Shown here: positions 1 through 15,373 of the stretch, in pieces
Layout: each line of letters starts with the position of its first letter
Position numbering within the stretch: position 1 is the first letter of the stretch
Assembly (NCBI GenBank): GCA_963693365.1
Contig: CAVNZM010000015.1
Location: forward strand, 4,216,001 to 4,280,000
DNA from: Amoebidium appalachense
Taxonomy: Eukaryota > Ichthyosporea
Reading direction: 5' to 3'
DNA length: 64,000 nt
Program-made: the position numbers and the translations under genes
The notes under the pieces: generated by a model
The model's database searches: none
What the model saw: the letters and a program-made list of their open reading frames with translations, nothing else
Told to the model about the DNA's origin: nothing

Positions 1-39
1 AAAAAAGCATAATTTATTTATGTTTATTTATACTTTACG

Positions 40-560
40 CGGACACAGACATTTGCTTGGAATTTTGTTTGGAAAGGGTCCTGTGAATCTGGTCTTCGAA
101 AAGCGTTGCAGCCTTGAGTCACGGTGTATTGACCAACTAGATTGTACCAATGCCGATAAGCGCTTGCCTAGAGTACCAGTGCCCGATCACGTTGACCCAA
201 CCATTATTCACCAATCACCGATTGGTTTTGTTGGCTGGCGCATTTACGTGATGACTGGCCAATGAAATTACTTAGTGACTGATAGCAGCACCGACCCTGG
301 AGCGTTTTGACTGAGCAAGGAATAAGGGAAATCCTAAAAGAGGGTTGTATGTTTTATGACATATAAGGTTCTATAAATAAACAACCATGCGCTTGGGATT
401 TTGGTTGGAAAGCGTTTTGTATTTGCCCAATTTGAATCCGATGCTTCGATTTCGGTCAATCAGAATACCCTGCCAGTGAGCATCAGCGCCGCGAATCACG
501 TGGGGCAAGAACCAACCCCTATGCACCAATCAAAACGCTTGCACGTAAAAAGGTCCGCGA
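40..560. repeat. Divergent direct duplication, no gene seen
   Basis: Two stretches, about 48-250 and 390-550, share the same order of blocks: GCTTGGRATTTTGKTTGGAAAG, later a CCAGTG block, then ATCACGT, then CACCAATCA. They look like an old direct duplication of about 170 bp. CCAATCA or ATTGG occurs four times here. The open frames present (for example 20-265) are short and show no family features, so I call no gene. Confidence 0.4.
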
Positions 561-848
561 ATAAGATGTTGTGAAAGCGTATATCCTTCGATGTTTTAAA
601 CTAGCGCTCGTTTTGTCCTGTATATTATATTTTTATTTCGTATATTCACCTTTTTTATACAGTTTACCTGTGAACCAAACACGATTAGAGATATATTCGC
701 TAACAGCGCCAAAAGGTTCTGTTTTTCTTATGCTTGATTCTCGTAACATAAGATCGTATTTTGCGCAATGGCTTCACATAAATTATTGATGGCGGTTTTT
801 TTATATCAGTTCACAGCGCTGTCATTTTCTACTTTTCTGATTCTTTTG

Positions 849-1140
849 TTCATGGCTGTGTTTGCACACGACGGTGTTTGCCTAGAGAAACGTAACACTC
901 TCTTTTTTTTTTTCTTTTTCTCTTGTTCACGACTGGGTTTGCACAGGACTGTGTTTGCGCAGAGAAACGTAACACTCTTTTTTTTACTTTTTCCTTTGTT
1001 CACAACAGAGAATCGTATTCGTAGCACTTTCTTTTTTTTTTTCCTTTTTCCCTTGTTTTTTTTTTTTCCTTTTTCCCTTGTTCACGACTGGGTTTGCACA
1101 CGACTGTGTTTGCGCAGAGAAACGTAAGACTTCCTTTCTT
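849..1140. repeat. Tandem repeat of about 85-110 bp, three copies, upstream of the first gene
   Basis: Three copies of a unit containing GTTTGCACACGACNGTGTTT, GCRNAGAGAAACGTAA and a T-rich tract start near 855, 928 and 1084. A partial copy lies near 1000-1015. The array ends about 45 bp before the ATG at 1183, so it occupies the promoter/5' leader position of the coiled-coil gene. Confidence 0.7.
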
Positions 1141-1182
1141 TTTTTCCCTTTGTTTATCCTTTTTTTTGTGAAAACTGTCACG

Positions 1183-2450
1183 ATGGATTATTCCCAGCAA
1201 GCTCCCGGGTCGGGGTCATACGAAACCAACATCAGCAAGTCCGCCGACCCCGTCACAACGCAAGCCCCCCCCCCATCCAACTCCCCCCCACACTCCGGCG
1301 GCGAAGTCCTCTCCCCATCCAACCCCCCCCACACTTCGGCGGGGAAGTCCCCCCCCCCATCCAACCCCCCCACACTTCGGCGGGGAAGTCCCCCCCCCCA
1401 TCCAACCCCCCCCCACACTCCGGCGACACTGCTCCCGTCGATCCAAAAATGTTCGAAGAGTACTTGGAGACTGTGTTGCAGTCGAAAGTAGACAGTGCCA
1501 TTGCCTCTGCATTGGCAAAGGTCGGTACTGCGGCCACTGCACCCGCTGTCACCACCCCAACCACCGAATTGCAGGAGAAGCTGGAAGCCGCAGAGAAAGA
1601 ATTACAAACGAAGGATCACGACATCCAAATCCTTAAGGGGGAAATTGCCAAGCTAAAATCGGCGGCGGCCAAACAAAAACACCTTGCAGATGCAAAGGAA
1701 CAGGTGTTATCGGCAAAGAATCGGGACCTCGAAGGGCAGCTTGTTGGAAAGGTGGCCGATATCCTGGAGCATCAGGCTGAAGGGGAAAGATACCGGGCCG
1801 AGATTACCAAGCTTCAGTCACACATTGCGACCATGAGGGAATCATACCGTAGAACAATCGACGAGAGCACACAGAAACTTCGTGATTGGAATGACCCCCA
1901 GCCCCTCCCCGACATTACCGTCCAACACGGTCTCGCCCCCCCCCCCCCCCCCCCCCCTGGTACGACCAATCAAAATCCCCCCCCCCCCCCCCCCCCGCCC
2001 GGTACCACTCAGCCCAAAACCCCCCTCAACCTCCCCCTGCCCATTCTCCCCCTCCCCCCACCCGGTTTTTCCATGCCCGTACCCCCCTTCAATCCGTCCC
2101 TCACCACCGTTACCAGCACCCAATCCCACACTTTTGGGGCCTCCATGATGTCGAACCCCTCTGCATATTCCCAGGGTTCAAAGAGAGGGGTGTCAGATAA
2201 TTCTTTTGGTGTGTACAAACGGCACCGCCAGGAAGAGACGTCATTTGAGACGGCAGTAGATGAGGAATTGGAGGACATGATGGCTTTGGGCGAGAAGGTC
2301 GAGGGGAAGAAAGGGAAAGAAAGTGGTCGAGCAAAGAAACCAAAACCGAGTCAGAAACCAGCCCCTGCCCGCAGTGGCAGGACACGAGCAAAGCAAGTTT
2401 CAGATATACAGGTTATTCACGGGGACAGTGATGAAAACGATGAAGATTAG
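1183..2450 (+). CDS. Coiled-coil / polyproline / basic-acidic tail protein, unrecognised
   Basis: I do not recognise a family. The certain open frame is 1449-2450 (333 codons from MFEEYLETVLQSK). Residues about 35-145 form a long charged heptad-like coiled coil. Residues 155-210 hold two P7-P8 runs, each followed by GTT. Residues 270-333 are lysine-rich and then acidic, ending DSDENDED. A better start is probably ATG 1183 (MDYSQQAPGSGSYETN). Its frame runs through a proline repeat and joins MFEEY only if one poly-C tract between 1265 and 1410 is one base longer than shown. Either the assembly has a homopolymer length error or translation starts at 1449. No intron is evident. The layout suggests a scaffold or RNA/DNA-associated protein, but that is inference. 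Confidence 0.65.
1262..1430 (+). repeat. Minisatellite of about 42 bp in coding sequence, about four copies
   Basis: The unit is CCATCCAA, a C-run, CACWCYTCGGCGG, then GAAGTC. It encodes a PPPSNPPHSGGEV-like repeat. C-run length differs from copy to copy, which shifts the apparent frame (HSGG, TSAG, LRRG in successive copies). Confidence 0.75.
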
Positions 2451-2635
2451 GTTGGGAGTGGTGAGGGGTGTGTTTTGATTTTGTTGTATGTGTCAGGGGC
2501 TGGGTATGGCCACAGGGGCTGGCTGATGTATTTTAATATATGACTGTTGATACTGGTAGCACCTTACGGTTTCTGTATTTATGTTAACGAGCATCTTATG
2601 GATCATAGCATGTAGGCATCTTTTTTTTTCTGGTT

Positions 2636-2725
2636 CTGGATGGTTTAGTATCTTGTGGTTATTATATATGTACAAGTCTTCTGGATGGTTTAGTATCTTG
2701 TGGTTATTATATATGTACAAGTCTT
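2636..2725. repeat. Perfect 45-bp tandem duplication
   Basis: Two adjacent copies start CTGGATGGTTTAGTATCTTG, at 2636-2680 and 2681-2725. They are essentially identical, which indicates a recent event. Confidence 0.85.
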
Positions 2726-2797
2726 GTTTTGCTGTTTTCAACCGATTAAATATCGATTGTATACAAAGAAGTCCAGGTCCCTTTTGGTACACACTTG

Positions 2798-2931
2798 CAT
2801 GCACGTTCAAAGTCTCCCCCCCCCCCCCCCACACACACACACACACACACTCCCTCCCCATGCATGCATGCCCGTGTGGCACACAGTTTGTGTGCTTTCA
2901 TAAGTCTATCGATGCATGCACGTTCAAAGTC

Positions 2932-2963
<32 letters not shown>

Positions 2964-3516
2964 ACACTCCCTCCCCGTGCATGCATGCCCGTGTGGCACA
3001 CAGTTTGTGTGCTTTCATAAGTCTATTGCATGCACGTTCAAAGTCTCCCCCCCCCCCCCCTCCCCCTCCCCACACTCCCTCCCCATGCATGCATGCCCGT
3101 GTGGCACACAGTTTGTGTGCTTTCATAAGTCTATCGATGCATGCACGTTCAAAGTCTCCCCCCCCCCCCCCCCCCACCCCCCCCCCCCCTCCCCACACTC
3201 CCTCCCCGTGCATGCATGCCCGTGTGGCACACAGTTTGTGTGCTTTCATAAGTCTATCGATGCATGCATGCCCGTGTGGCACACAGTTTGTGTGCTTTCA
3301 TAAGTCTATTGCATGCACGTTCAAAGTCTCCCCCCCCCCCCCCCCACCCCCCCCCCCCCCCCCCCCCCCCCCCCACCCCACACTCCCTCCCCATGCATGC
3401 ATGCCCTTGTGGCACACAGTTTGTGTGCTTTCATAAGTCTATCGATGCATGCATGCCCGTGTGGCACACAGTTTGCCAAGTGCTTTCATAAGTCTATTGC
3501 ACGCACGTTCAAAGTC

Positions 3517-3583
<67 letters not shown>

Positions 3584-3735
3584 ACCCCCCCCCCCCACCC
3601 CACACTCCCTCCCCATGCATGCATGCCCGTGTGGCACACAGTTTGTGTGCTTTCATAAGTCTATCGATGCATGCATGCCCGTGTGGCACACAGTTTGTGT
3701 GCTTTCATAAGTCTATTGCATGCACGTTCAAAGTC

Positions 3736-3815
<80 letters not shown>

Positions 3816-3954
3816 ACCCCACACTCCCTCCCCATGCATGCATGCCCGTGTGGCACACAGTTTGTGTGCTTTCATAAGTCTATCGATGCATGCATGCCCG
3901 TGTGGCACACAGTTTGTGTGCTTTCATAAGTCTATTGCATGCACGTTCAAAGTC

Positions 3955-4022
<68 letters not shown>

Positions 4023-4110
4023 ACCCCACACTCCCTCCCCATGCATGCATGCCCGTGTGGCACACAGTTTGTGTGCTTTCATAAGTCTATCGATGTATAT
4101 TGCATGCACG
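2798..4110. repeat. Poly-C minisatellite, about eight units
   Basis: Each unit reads CATGCACGTTCAAAGTCT, a poly-C tract, CACACTCCCTCCCC, ATGCATGCATGCCC, GTGTGGCACACAGTTTGTG, CTTTCATAAGTCTATYG. Units start near 2798, 2912, 3028, 3141, 3312, 3498, 3719 and 3937. The flanks are almost identical while the C-tract grows from about 15 to about 80 nt across the array (the longest is about 3736-3815). All open frames here are repeat artefacts. Confidence 0.9.
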
Positions 4111-4118
4111 TTTAAAGT

Positions 4119-4510
4119 ATTTATTTCCCCTCTTTTTGCACACACAGCTTTGCACACACAGCAACTGTCTTTTTATTGTATCCACTTTGGGTATGAAGCG
4201 CTGGCGCTGGGTTTGTCGTATACTCCACTTCGGGGCTTTTGTATGCAGCGCTTATTTCCCCTCTTTTTGCACACACAGCTTTGCACACACAGCAACTGTC
4301 TTTTTATTGTATCCACTTTGGGTATGAAGCGCTGGCGCTGGGTTTGTCGTATACTCCACTTCGGGGCTTTTGTATGCAGCGCTTATTTCCCCTCTTTTTG
4401 CACACACAGCTTTGCACACACAGCAACTGTCTTTTTATTGTATCATTTTGGGTATGAAGCGCTGGCGCTGGGTTTGTCGTATACTCCACTTCGGGTCTTT
4501 TTTGTATGCA
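4119..4510. repeat. 131-bp tandem repeat, three copies
   Basis: Copies start at about 4119, 4251 and 4382 with TTATTTCCCCTCTTTTTGCA. Each carries GCACACACAGCAACTG, GAAGCGCTGGCGCTGGG and TATACTCCACTTCGGG. They are nearly identical and lie directly downstream (3') of the minus-strand ORF at 4539-4859. Confidence 0.9.
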
Positions 4511-4538
4511 GCGCTGGCGCGGTGACACGTCAATCGGA

Positions 4539-4859
4539 TTAAAAGTCCGAGTGACTTGTTTGTCTCAGAGCGGTGTCGTACTCCGCAGCACCCGTCTTCT
4601 TATTGAAATAGTATATGACTGCATACATCAATGGTGTAACCAATAAACATGTGAGGACAATAGCAGCGCTGACGTACACCAGATACATTTTGTTCACTTT
4701 CTCTCTAGCATTCGGTTCGGACTTCATTAAATTGTACCAGTGTATATTTGCAACGACACTGCATATAGATATCACATAAAGAATGCCTGTGGTGACCGTG
4801 CTGTCGAACATGTACGTGTACCTCACAAAACTTTCAGTATCCGACGTGTTACACCCCAA
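4539..4859 (-). CDS. Small two-span membrane protein, partial or last exon
   Basis: The minus-strand frame has two clear hydrophobic spans, TTGILYVISICSVVANIHWY and YLVYVSAAIVLTCLLVTPLM. A short charged loop (SEPNAREKVNK) separates them, and the tail ends TALRQTSHSDF before the stop at 4539. No ATG precedes the first span except MFDSTV. The frame stays open upstream to about position 4955 (HLERGVLVKHKSNTASRV...). An AG acceptor (CCACAG) lies near 4890, so this is probably the last exon of a spliced gene. I do not recognise the family. Confidence 0.45.
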   Translation of the reverse strand: MGCNTSDTESFVRYTYMFDSTVTTGILYVISICSVVANIHWYNLMKSEPNAREKVNKMYLVYVSAAIVLTCLLVTPLMYAVIYYFNKKTGAAEYDTALRQTSHSDF

Positions 4860-5115
4860 AAGTGACCTCTCTGAGATCTTGCCTGTGGTACAAACTCTTG
4901 ATGCCGTGTTGCTCTTGTGTTTTACCAGTACCCCTCTCTCCAGATGCCGAATTTAGATTGGAATTCGTGAATACACCCATGTGATTGGTCAGTGGTTTGG
5001 CACCAAGAGATTGATTGATATGCCATCAACCAGTCAACAAAAAGTACTCGCTTTTACTTTTTGTCTCGCTTCACCCCAATCCAAGAACAGTGCACACCAA
5101 AACAAAACACTAGAA

Positions 5116-5598
5116 ATGGGAGACGCACTTTTGCGCCCCGATTCGGTTGACCCCGAACGATGCCCTGCATTTGCACCCTCAAAAAAAGCCCAGTGCAAAA
5201 ACAAAAAGAAAACATGCCCACACCACAAGGACGGCTTCAAGCCCTGGGTATGCTTTGCCCCTGCCACCGGTGTCCTCCTCTACAGCGACAACACCATCAA
5301 CATCCTCCACCCCCACAAGGCCGGGGACTATGCTCATGCAAACCTCCTGCTGGACGACCTCCTGGCCGCCTTTACAGTCGCAGAAATGCAGCGCCCTCGC
5401 ACCGAGCGCACCGGGGTACCCGCGCTGACTGTGTCCACTCCGGATCCACCCATGGGTGCACCACAGCCACCGGTTGCAGCTGCAGCGGTGGGTGTGGGCA
5501 GGGAAAATGGGTACTGCCAGGGCAAAACCAAGGCTGGCAATCCCTGCAAAAACAGGGTGAAATCTACGACCCATTGCCATAAGCACAAGCCCAAATAA
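5116..5598 (+). CDS. Protein with two short Cys/His clusters, DUF5763-like
   Basis: This is an intronless 160-codon frame starting MGDALLRPDSVDPERC. The N-terminal cluster is CPAFAPSKKAQCKNKKKTCP followed by HH. The C-terminal cluster is CQGKTKAGNPCKN, then THCHKH. Both fit C-x(2)-x-T/S-K-x-G/A-x-x-C-x(n)-C-x(2)-H, the small presumed zinc-binding motif seen in DUF5763-type proteins. The second copy (GKTKAGNPC) is the more canonical. Between them lies a less charged region (WVCFAPATGVLLYSDNTINI) and a Pro/Ala linker. The frame stays open upstream and an in-frame ATG at 5020 would add 32 residues. I prefer 5116 because of its GAAATGG context. Function is unknown; metal binding and possibly nucleic-acid binding are inferred from the motif. 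Confidence 0.65.
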   Translation: MGDALLRPDSVDPERCPAFAPSKKAQCKNKKKTCPHHKDGFKPWVCFAPATGVLLYSDNTINILHPHKAGDYAHANLLLDDLLAAFTVAEMQRPRTERTGVPALTVSTPDPPMGAPQPPVAAAAVGVGRENGYCQGKTKAGNPCKNRVKSTTHCHKHKPK

Positions 5599-5649
5599 AA
5601 AAACCACCCACACACCCACACGTGCCAACATACACTATCCTCCCCGTGA

Positions 5650-5875
5650 GTGGCATGCCAGTCTCCCCAGCCCCCCTGCCCCCCAGCCCCCCTGCCCCCC
5701 TGCCCCCCTGCCCCCCTGCTCCCCTGCTCCCCTGCCCCCCTGCTCCCCTGCCACATGCACACCCACACACTGGGTGCGCCCCCTGCTCCCCTGCCTCCCG
5801 GAACCAGGCCCCAGTGAGTGCTCACGTGCCTCCCCCTGCTCCCCTGCTCCCCTGCCTCCCGGAACCACGCCCCGG
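5650..5875. repeat. CCCCTGC-type minisatellite
   Basis: Short C-rich units of the type CCCCCCTGC are tandemly repeated. Two longer copies of GCCTCCCGGAACCA with flanking CCCCTGCTCCCCTG lie at about 5780-5812 and 5832-5872. Open frames on both strands through this stretch are low complexity. Confidence 0.7.
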
Positions 5876-5917
5876 CGCAGTGGCAGCTATTTTTAGATAT
5901 AGAGATTCCATGGCCAC

Positions 5918-6009
5918 ATGGCCAGATGGCCAGATCATTTTGCTCACCGTTTTATCCCGTTGTATCCACCTTTTTCCACACACTGAATTTGACCTGGCCA
6001 TCTGGCCAT
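5918..6009. repeat. Inverted repeat with 16-bp perfect arms
   Basis: ATGGCCAGATGGCCAG at 5918-5933 is the exact reverse complement of CTGGCCATCTGGCCAT at 5994-6009, enclosing 60 bp of AT-richer sequence. This is compatible with a tiny MITE-like element or a large hairpin. I saw no clear target-site duplication. Confidence 0.6.
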
Positions 6010-6205
6010 CTGGGTAGAGACCGTTTTCTGTTCTGATATTGGAGAACTGTCTGATAGTGATAGCAAATGTCATTCGAAGAACAATCGGGAAACCCCGTGG
6101 TGTGACAACCAATCAGAATGAAGCAACGTTCGAAGAATGTGATGCGAATTAATCCAATCAAGAGCTCTCCGCGCATAAGATTGTTTTGATTCTGGGGGGC
6201 GTGCA

Positions 6206-6235
6206 CCACGGCCCTCTGAAAAAAGAGGGCCGTGG
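6206..6235. repeat. Perfect 12-bp stem hairpin with GAAAAA loop
   Basis: CCACGGCCCTCT at 6206-6217 pairs with AGAGGGCCGTGG at 6224-6235 around a 6-nt GAAAAA loop. It lies about 600 bp downstream of the Cys/His-cluster gene. It could act as an RNA 3'-end structure but shows no histone-type stem-loop consensus. Confidence 0.65.
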
Positions 6236-6310
6236 GCGTGATCTCCGGGATGCATCGGCGCAGACTTATTTTTATCATTTGTCACATGATAGCTGCATTC
6301 AAGTACCTAC

Positions 6311-6498
6311 CAGTAATAAAGTCAGTGTATTATAATGACATGGACACGTGCACAGTAAAGAGGGTTACTGTAGCAGATGGCATAGATAGAAAAGCAAGCA
6401 TCAGTAATAAAGTCAGTGTATTATAATGACATGGACACGTGCACAGTAAAGAGGGTTACTGTAGCAGATGCATCATAGATATATGAAAAGCAAGCATC
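6311..6498. repeat. 91-bp tandem duplication
   Basis: CAGTAATAAAGTCAGTGTAT begins both copies (6311 and 6402). Each runs through GACATGGACACGTGCACAG and AGAGGGTTACTGTAGCAGAT to GAAAAGCAAGCATC. The copies differ only by small indels near the 3' end. Confidence 0.9.
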
Positions 6499-6499
6499 T

Positions 6500-7909
6500 A
6501 TAGATATCCATCGCGGCCAGGATAATGCATGCACATGTCTGTGTGAACGTTTCCGCATCTTGTATAGTAAGTCTGGCGTCTACGTCATGATAGACTAGCC
6601 GGACATACTATGATGATATTAGGTCAGCCAGAGCGTCTAGACTGCCTAAAAAATAAAGTCCCCAGCCAGATCTCTAGAGGCTCGAACATGCATGGGTGCG
6701 TGCATCCAAGCGCTTACCCAGATCGGCCAGAAGGCATTGCCGCTGGGGGACAGCGACTGCTATATTTTATGACACCTATCCCATACCGCATATGGGGCCA
6801 GGCCTGCGCATATGCGCACGTACAGGTGTAGGCTCTCGTGTCAGTGATACGTACACCAGAAGGGAATTCGTAAACATTAGAGCTTTTACATAACCGGCGG
6901 AAAGGACTCGAGCTTACACACCTATGTACATACATTGACACGTGTATATTTGCAAGTGGTAAGTTGCAATTGGTCCTACTACTCACGAGCAACAACCTTT
7001 TTTGTATTCGAGAATCTCGGTTGTCCGTAGCGTAAATTGCCATTAATTATTACCGGCGGATGCCGGATGTGTGCCGTGCCGGTGGCAACCGCAGCCGTGA
7101 GCTACATTCCACCCAGGCGGCCTGAACTTCCATGAGATGCGGATATATCATGTACCTGTAGAGAGATAGACGGTCAGATATCCGTCACCTCTAGCGTCCG
7201 ATGATCAGCGAGATGGCCGACATCTGTAGATATCCGCTATATAGATACTCAAAAGGTACAGTACGGGGTTGCCTTCAGTTCGATCCATATACAAACTTCG
7301 TCCACTTACATGCATGGTGTATTTTGTTCTTCTCATGGTAGCAGGAATTTTAAACAAACAACAAAAGTTTGTTATGTAGGCTTTTCTACTAAATACTGTC
7401 AAGCTTGGGACGAGCTTGCTTCAGGTTAACCCGACAGATATGCCTGTAAAGAGATAGTTGTAGATATCCGTCATCTGTAACGAGATCAGCGAGATAACAA
7501 ACATCTGTAGATATCTTCGTGACGTGAGATCTCCAATGCCATCCCGGCGGCCGCTCTAACATAAAGACCGACCGATATCGATAGCCTAGCACGCTGCCTT
7601 TCAGTTCTGGACTCCCTCGATGTATGTACATATATGCATGTACATGCGTTCCATTATTCGGTATAGCAGCTTCACATCGTCTTGTTCTAGCTCAGTAGTA
7701 CATTTATGAGTTCGAGACATGATATTCCTACTCTTTTTCAATTTTATTTAAGAGCAACTATTGCGAAAATTAAACCGCATGGCTTTTAGACATTTCGTTG
7801 AAAACTAAGACTAAGGTATGTGCACCTGTGGTTTACCAACGACATGCTATGTAGTACAACAGACAACAAATATATCTCAGGCACCCTGCAGATTTCACTT
7901 TCCTTCCTG
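6500..7909. other. Intergenic stretch with an imperfect duplicated module
   Basis: No gene is supported. Two related blocks share ATATCCGTCA, ATCAGCGAGAT and ACATCTGTAGATATC, at about 7155-7245 and 7440-7525. Each also has GTARAGAGATAG just upstream. The rest shows no coding periodicity that I can defend. Confidence 0.5.
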
Positions 7910-8036
7910 TTTTTTTTTTTTTTTTTTTTTTTTTTTGCCCCCGAAAGTTTTTAAAGCAGAGCCTCGAACCCATAATATACTTGCTACAAGGGTTGTTCTT
8001 GTGGTACTAACCCATATCTACCGAAGAGTGCATGAA
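7910..8036 (-). mobile_element. tRNA-derived SINE-like retroposon with A27 tail
   Basis: Read on the minus strand, a pol III A-box-like sequence (TGGGTTAGTACC) is followed about 44 nt later by a B-box (GGTTCGAGGC). Between them ACAAG and CTTGT form a 5-bp stem with the 7-nt loop AACAACC, i.e. an anticodon-like arm reading CAA (Leu type). The T-arm pairing is poor and no acceptor stem can be drawn, so it is not a working tRNA. After a short AT-rich 3' part (TTAAAAACTTTCGGGGGC) comes an uninterrupted A27 (T27 on +, 7910-7936). The head, boxes and tail fit a SINE or retroposed tRNA pseudogene. Confidence 0.5.
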
Positions 8037-8650
8037 TCCAAAAAGAAGAAATTCATCGATTGTGTTGCAAGCCTCAAACACTTGAATAGGTGACCGCCCT
8101 GTTGTTTTTCATCAGTTTTGTCGTTTGTTCTAGAAAAGGAAAAGCATGCCATTATGTCATATGTAAACACAGAACCTGGTAGGCTCCACACTGCAAGCTT
8201 CTCAACTTTCCAACTTTTCTCTCCATAGGTACCCACAGAAGACACGAAAGAACATTTCGCAGCTGGGGGCAACTACGTGCACGTGTGTTACCGTCTTCAC
8301 CTGGCACAAAAATAGCGTACACCGGCTGCCGCAGCCACGGTAGTGCTTTTGTACCGGATACGGATTCTACATAGAGCCACATGCGGGTCCCAAAGTAGGA
8401 CATTTTTTTTTTAAAGCCCTTACTGAATCTTGGCTACATGGTGCATACTAGAATTGCGATGCATCTTTATGGCATCACCAAATACGGATAAAATTCAGTG
8501 ACAACACAAAAGCAGGTGCAAACTAGAAATTGACACAGCTCAATTGCCAACCATACACCACAACCAGTTATTCTCAGGGCCACGTGTTTCACCACTACAC
8601 ACAATAATACATCCCATCTCACTTCGCCACTTTTAGTAACACAACAGAAT

Positions 8651-13741
<5,091 letters not shown>

Positions 13742-14275
13742 ATGTTCGGCTCCTGATCGTTCGATTCTTTCCCCCCTTTCCCCCTCATTCCCTTACCCAC
13801 CGTCCCCAAGCAATCAGCTAGTAGTTGTTGCACTTATCAAATCATATTTTTTTACTTTCGCAATTACAGAAGCCTAATACAGTTCACACATGAGCATAAT
13901 TTCTCTATCGCACTTTTCAAAGCACACCCGTTTTTTCCAATCTTTGGAATAGTTGATAGTATCATATATTTATCGGTGCTTTTTTTTTTGTCTTCATTTA
14001 ATTGGATGAACGGTTGCCAGGATCGAAGGCGGCAGCTGAATTAATTAATTTCCGTACGTGATGTTTGACGCATATAAAAATACATCATGGTTTTTCGAAT
14101 ACGATAAATGAAGAATTCCGAACTTTTAAGCTTAAAATTTGCGAAAATTGACATTGATAATGATGATTTAGCCATGAAAGGAAGCATCATCACTGCATGA
14201 TAGACAAAGTTTTGATAGTTCGTCAATTTTTTGGTGGTTGGTGTACACGCGTCGGATTTCATGTTCACGTTAAAT

Positions 14276-14311
<36 letters not shown>

Positions 14312-14312
14312 A

Positions 14313-14396
<84 letters not shown>

Positions 14397-15065
14397 CACA
14401 CACGCACGCACGCACGCACGCACACACGCACACACACACACACACACACACACTGATTTTGATTGTTAGCAAGTTTGAATTGAGGTTCATCAGGGCGGTT
14501 TTAAGCGAATTTTACTTGATGAACCCTATTGGCCATGTATGCCCTAATGTGTTTTAGCCAGTGAGAATCCCATAGCACACTTATTTTTGATTTCCTGAAT
14601 TCCCTGTTTTCAAGCAGTTGATTATTGGCGAAAGAATGAAACACATCTGCATAAAAGCACACACACATAAACACACGTGTGTTGGTTCTGTTTTTTTGAC
14701 GTCGCTTATCCCTATTTGGCTTCCAATTTAATTTTAAGATATGATTTTCCTTCAGCATGCACGCATTTGATCGTTACTTATACCTCCGTACGCGTGACAC
14801 ACGGGCCCTCGGGATGTGGCTACAGAAATCTTGCCATCCCTTTTCAGTTTAGACGTTAGATTCTAAACATAAAACGATGAGTTCTAACACTTAATCAATA
14901 TGAACTTGCCAATCTGGGTGTTGCTCATTCGGCACTGATCATACCCTCCCCCCCCCCTCTCTCCGCCCCTTATTTACAAAAAAAAAAAAAAAAGGAATAA
15001 ACCACCACCACACGGTGCGCGCGCACACACACACACGTGGAAACACACATGCACACGCACGCGCG

Positions 15066-15104
<39 letters not shown>

Positions 15105-15332
15105 GCGCGCGTACAGCGGGCTAAATGACAAATAAGAGATTCATGTCCAACCAAAGAATCCACAAAACCATACTGACATTTACAAATGCAACTGGAATTT
15201 GGAGTGCTGGGCCCTTTTTAATGCGGAAATACACTCGACTGGCGCATTTTTGATGAGAAAAACCCGGAAATTTTGGAGACAAAGGCAAAGTTTGTTAGGT
15301 GCCTCCCCCCCTTCCCCCCCCCCCCCCCCCCC

Positions 15333-15373
<41 letters not shown>

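Noticed and set aside
2795-4542. Long open frames with His/Pro/Cys repeats across the poly-C minisatellite
   Set aside because: The frame is kept open only by tandem repetition and C-runs. There is no start context, and overlapping frames are open on both strands.
6206-6235. Bacterial-type rho-independent terminator
   Set aside because: No U-tract follows the stem and the context is eukaryotic.
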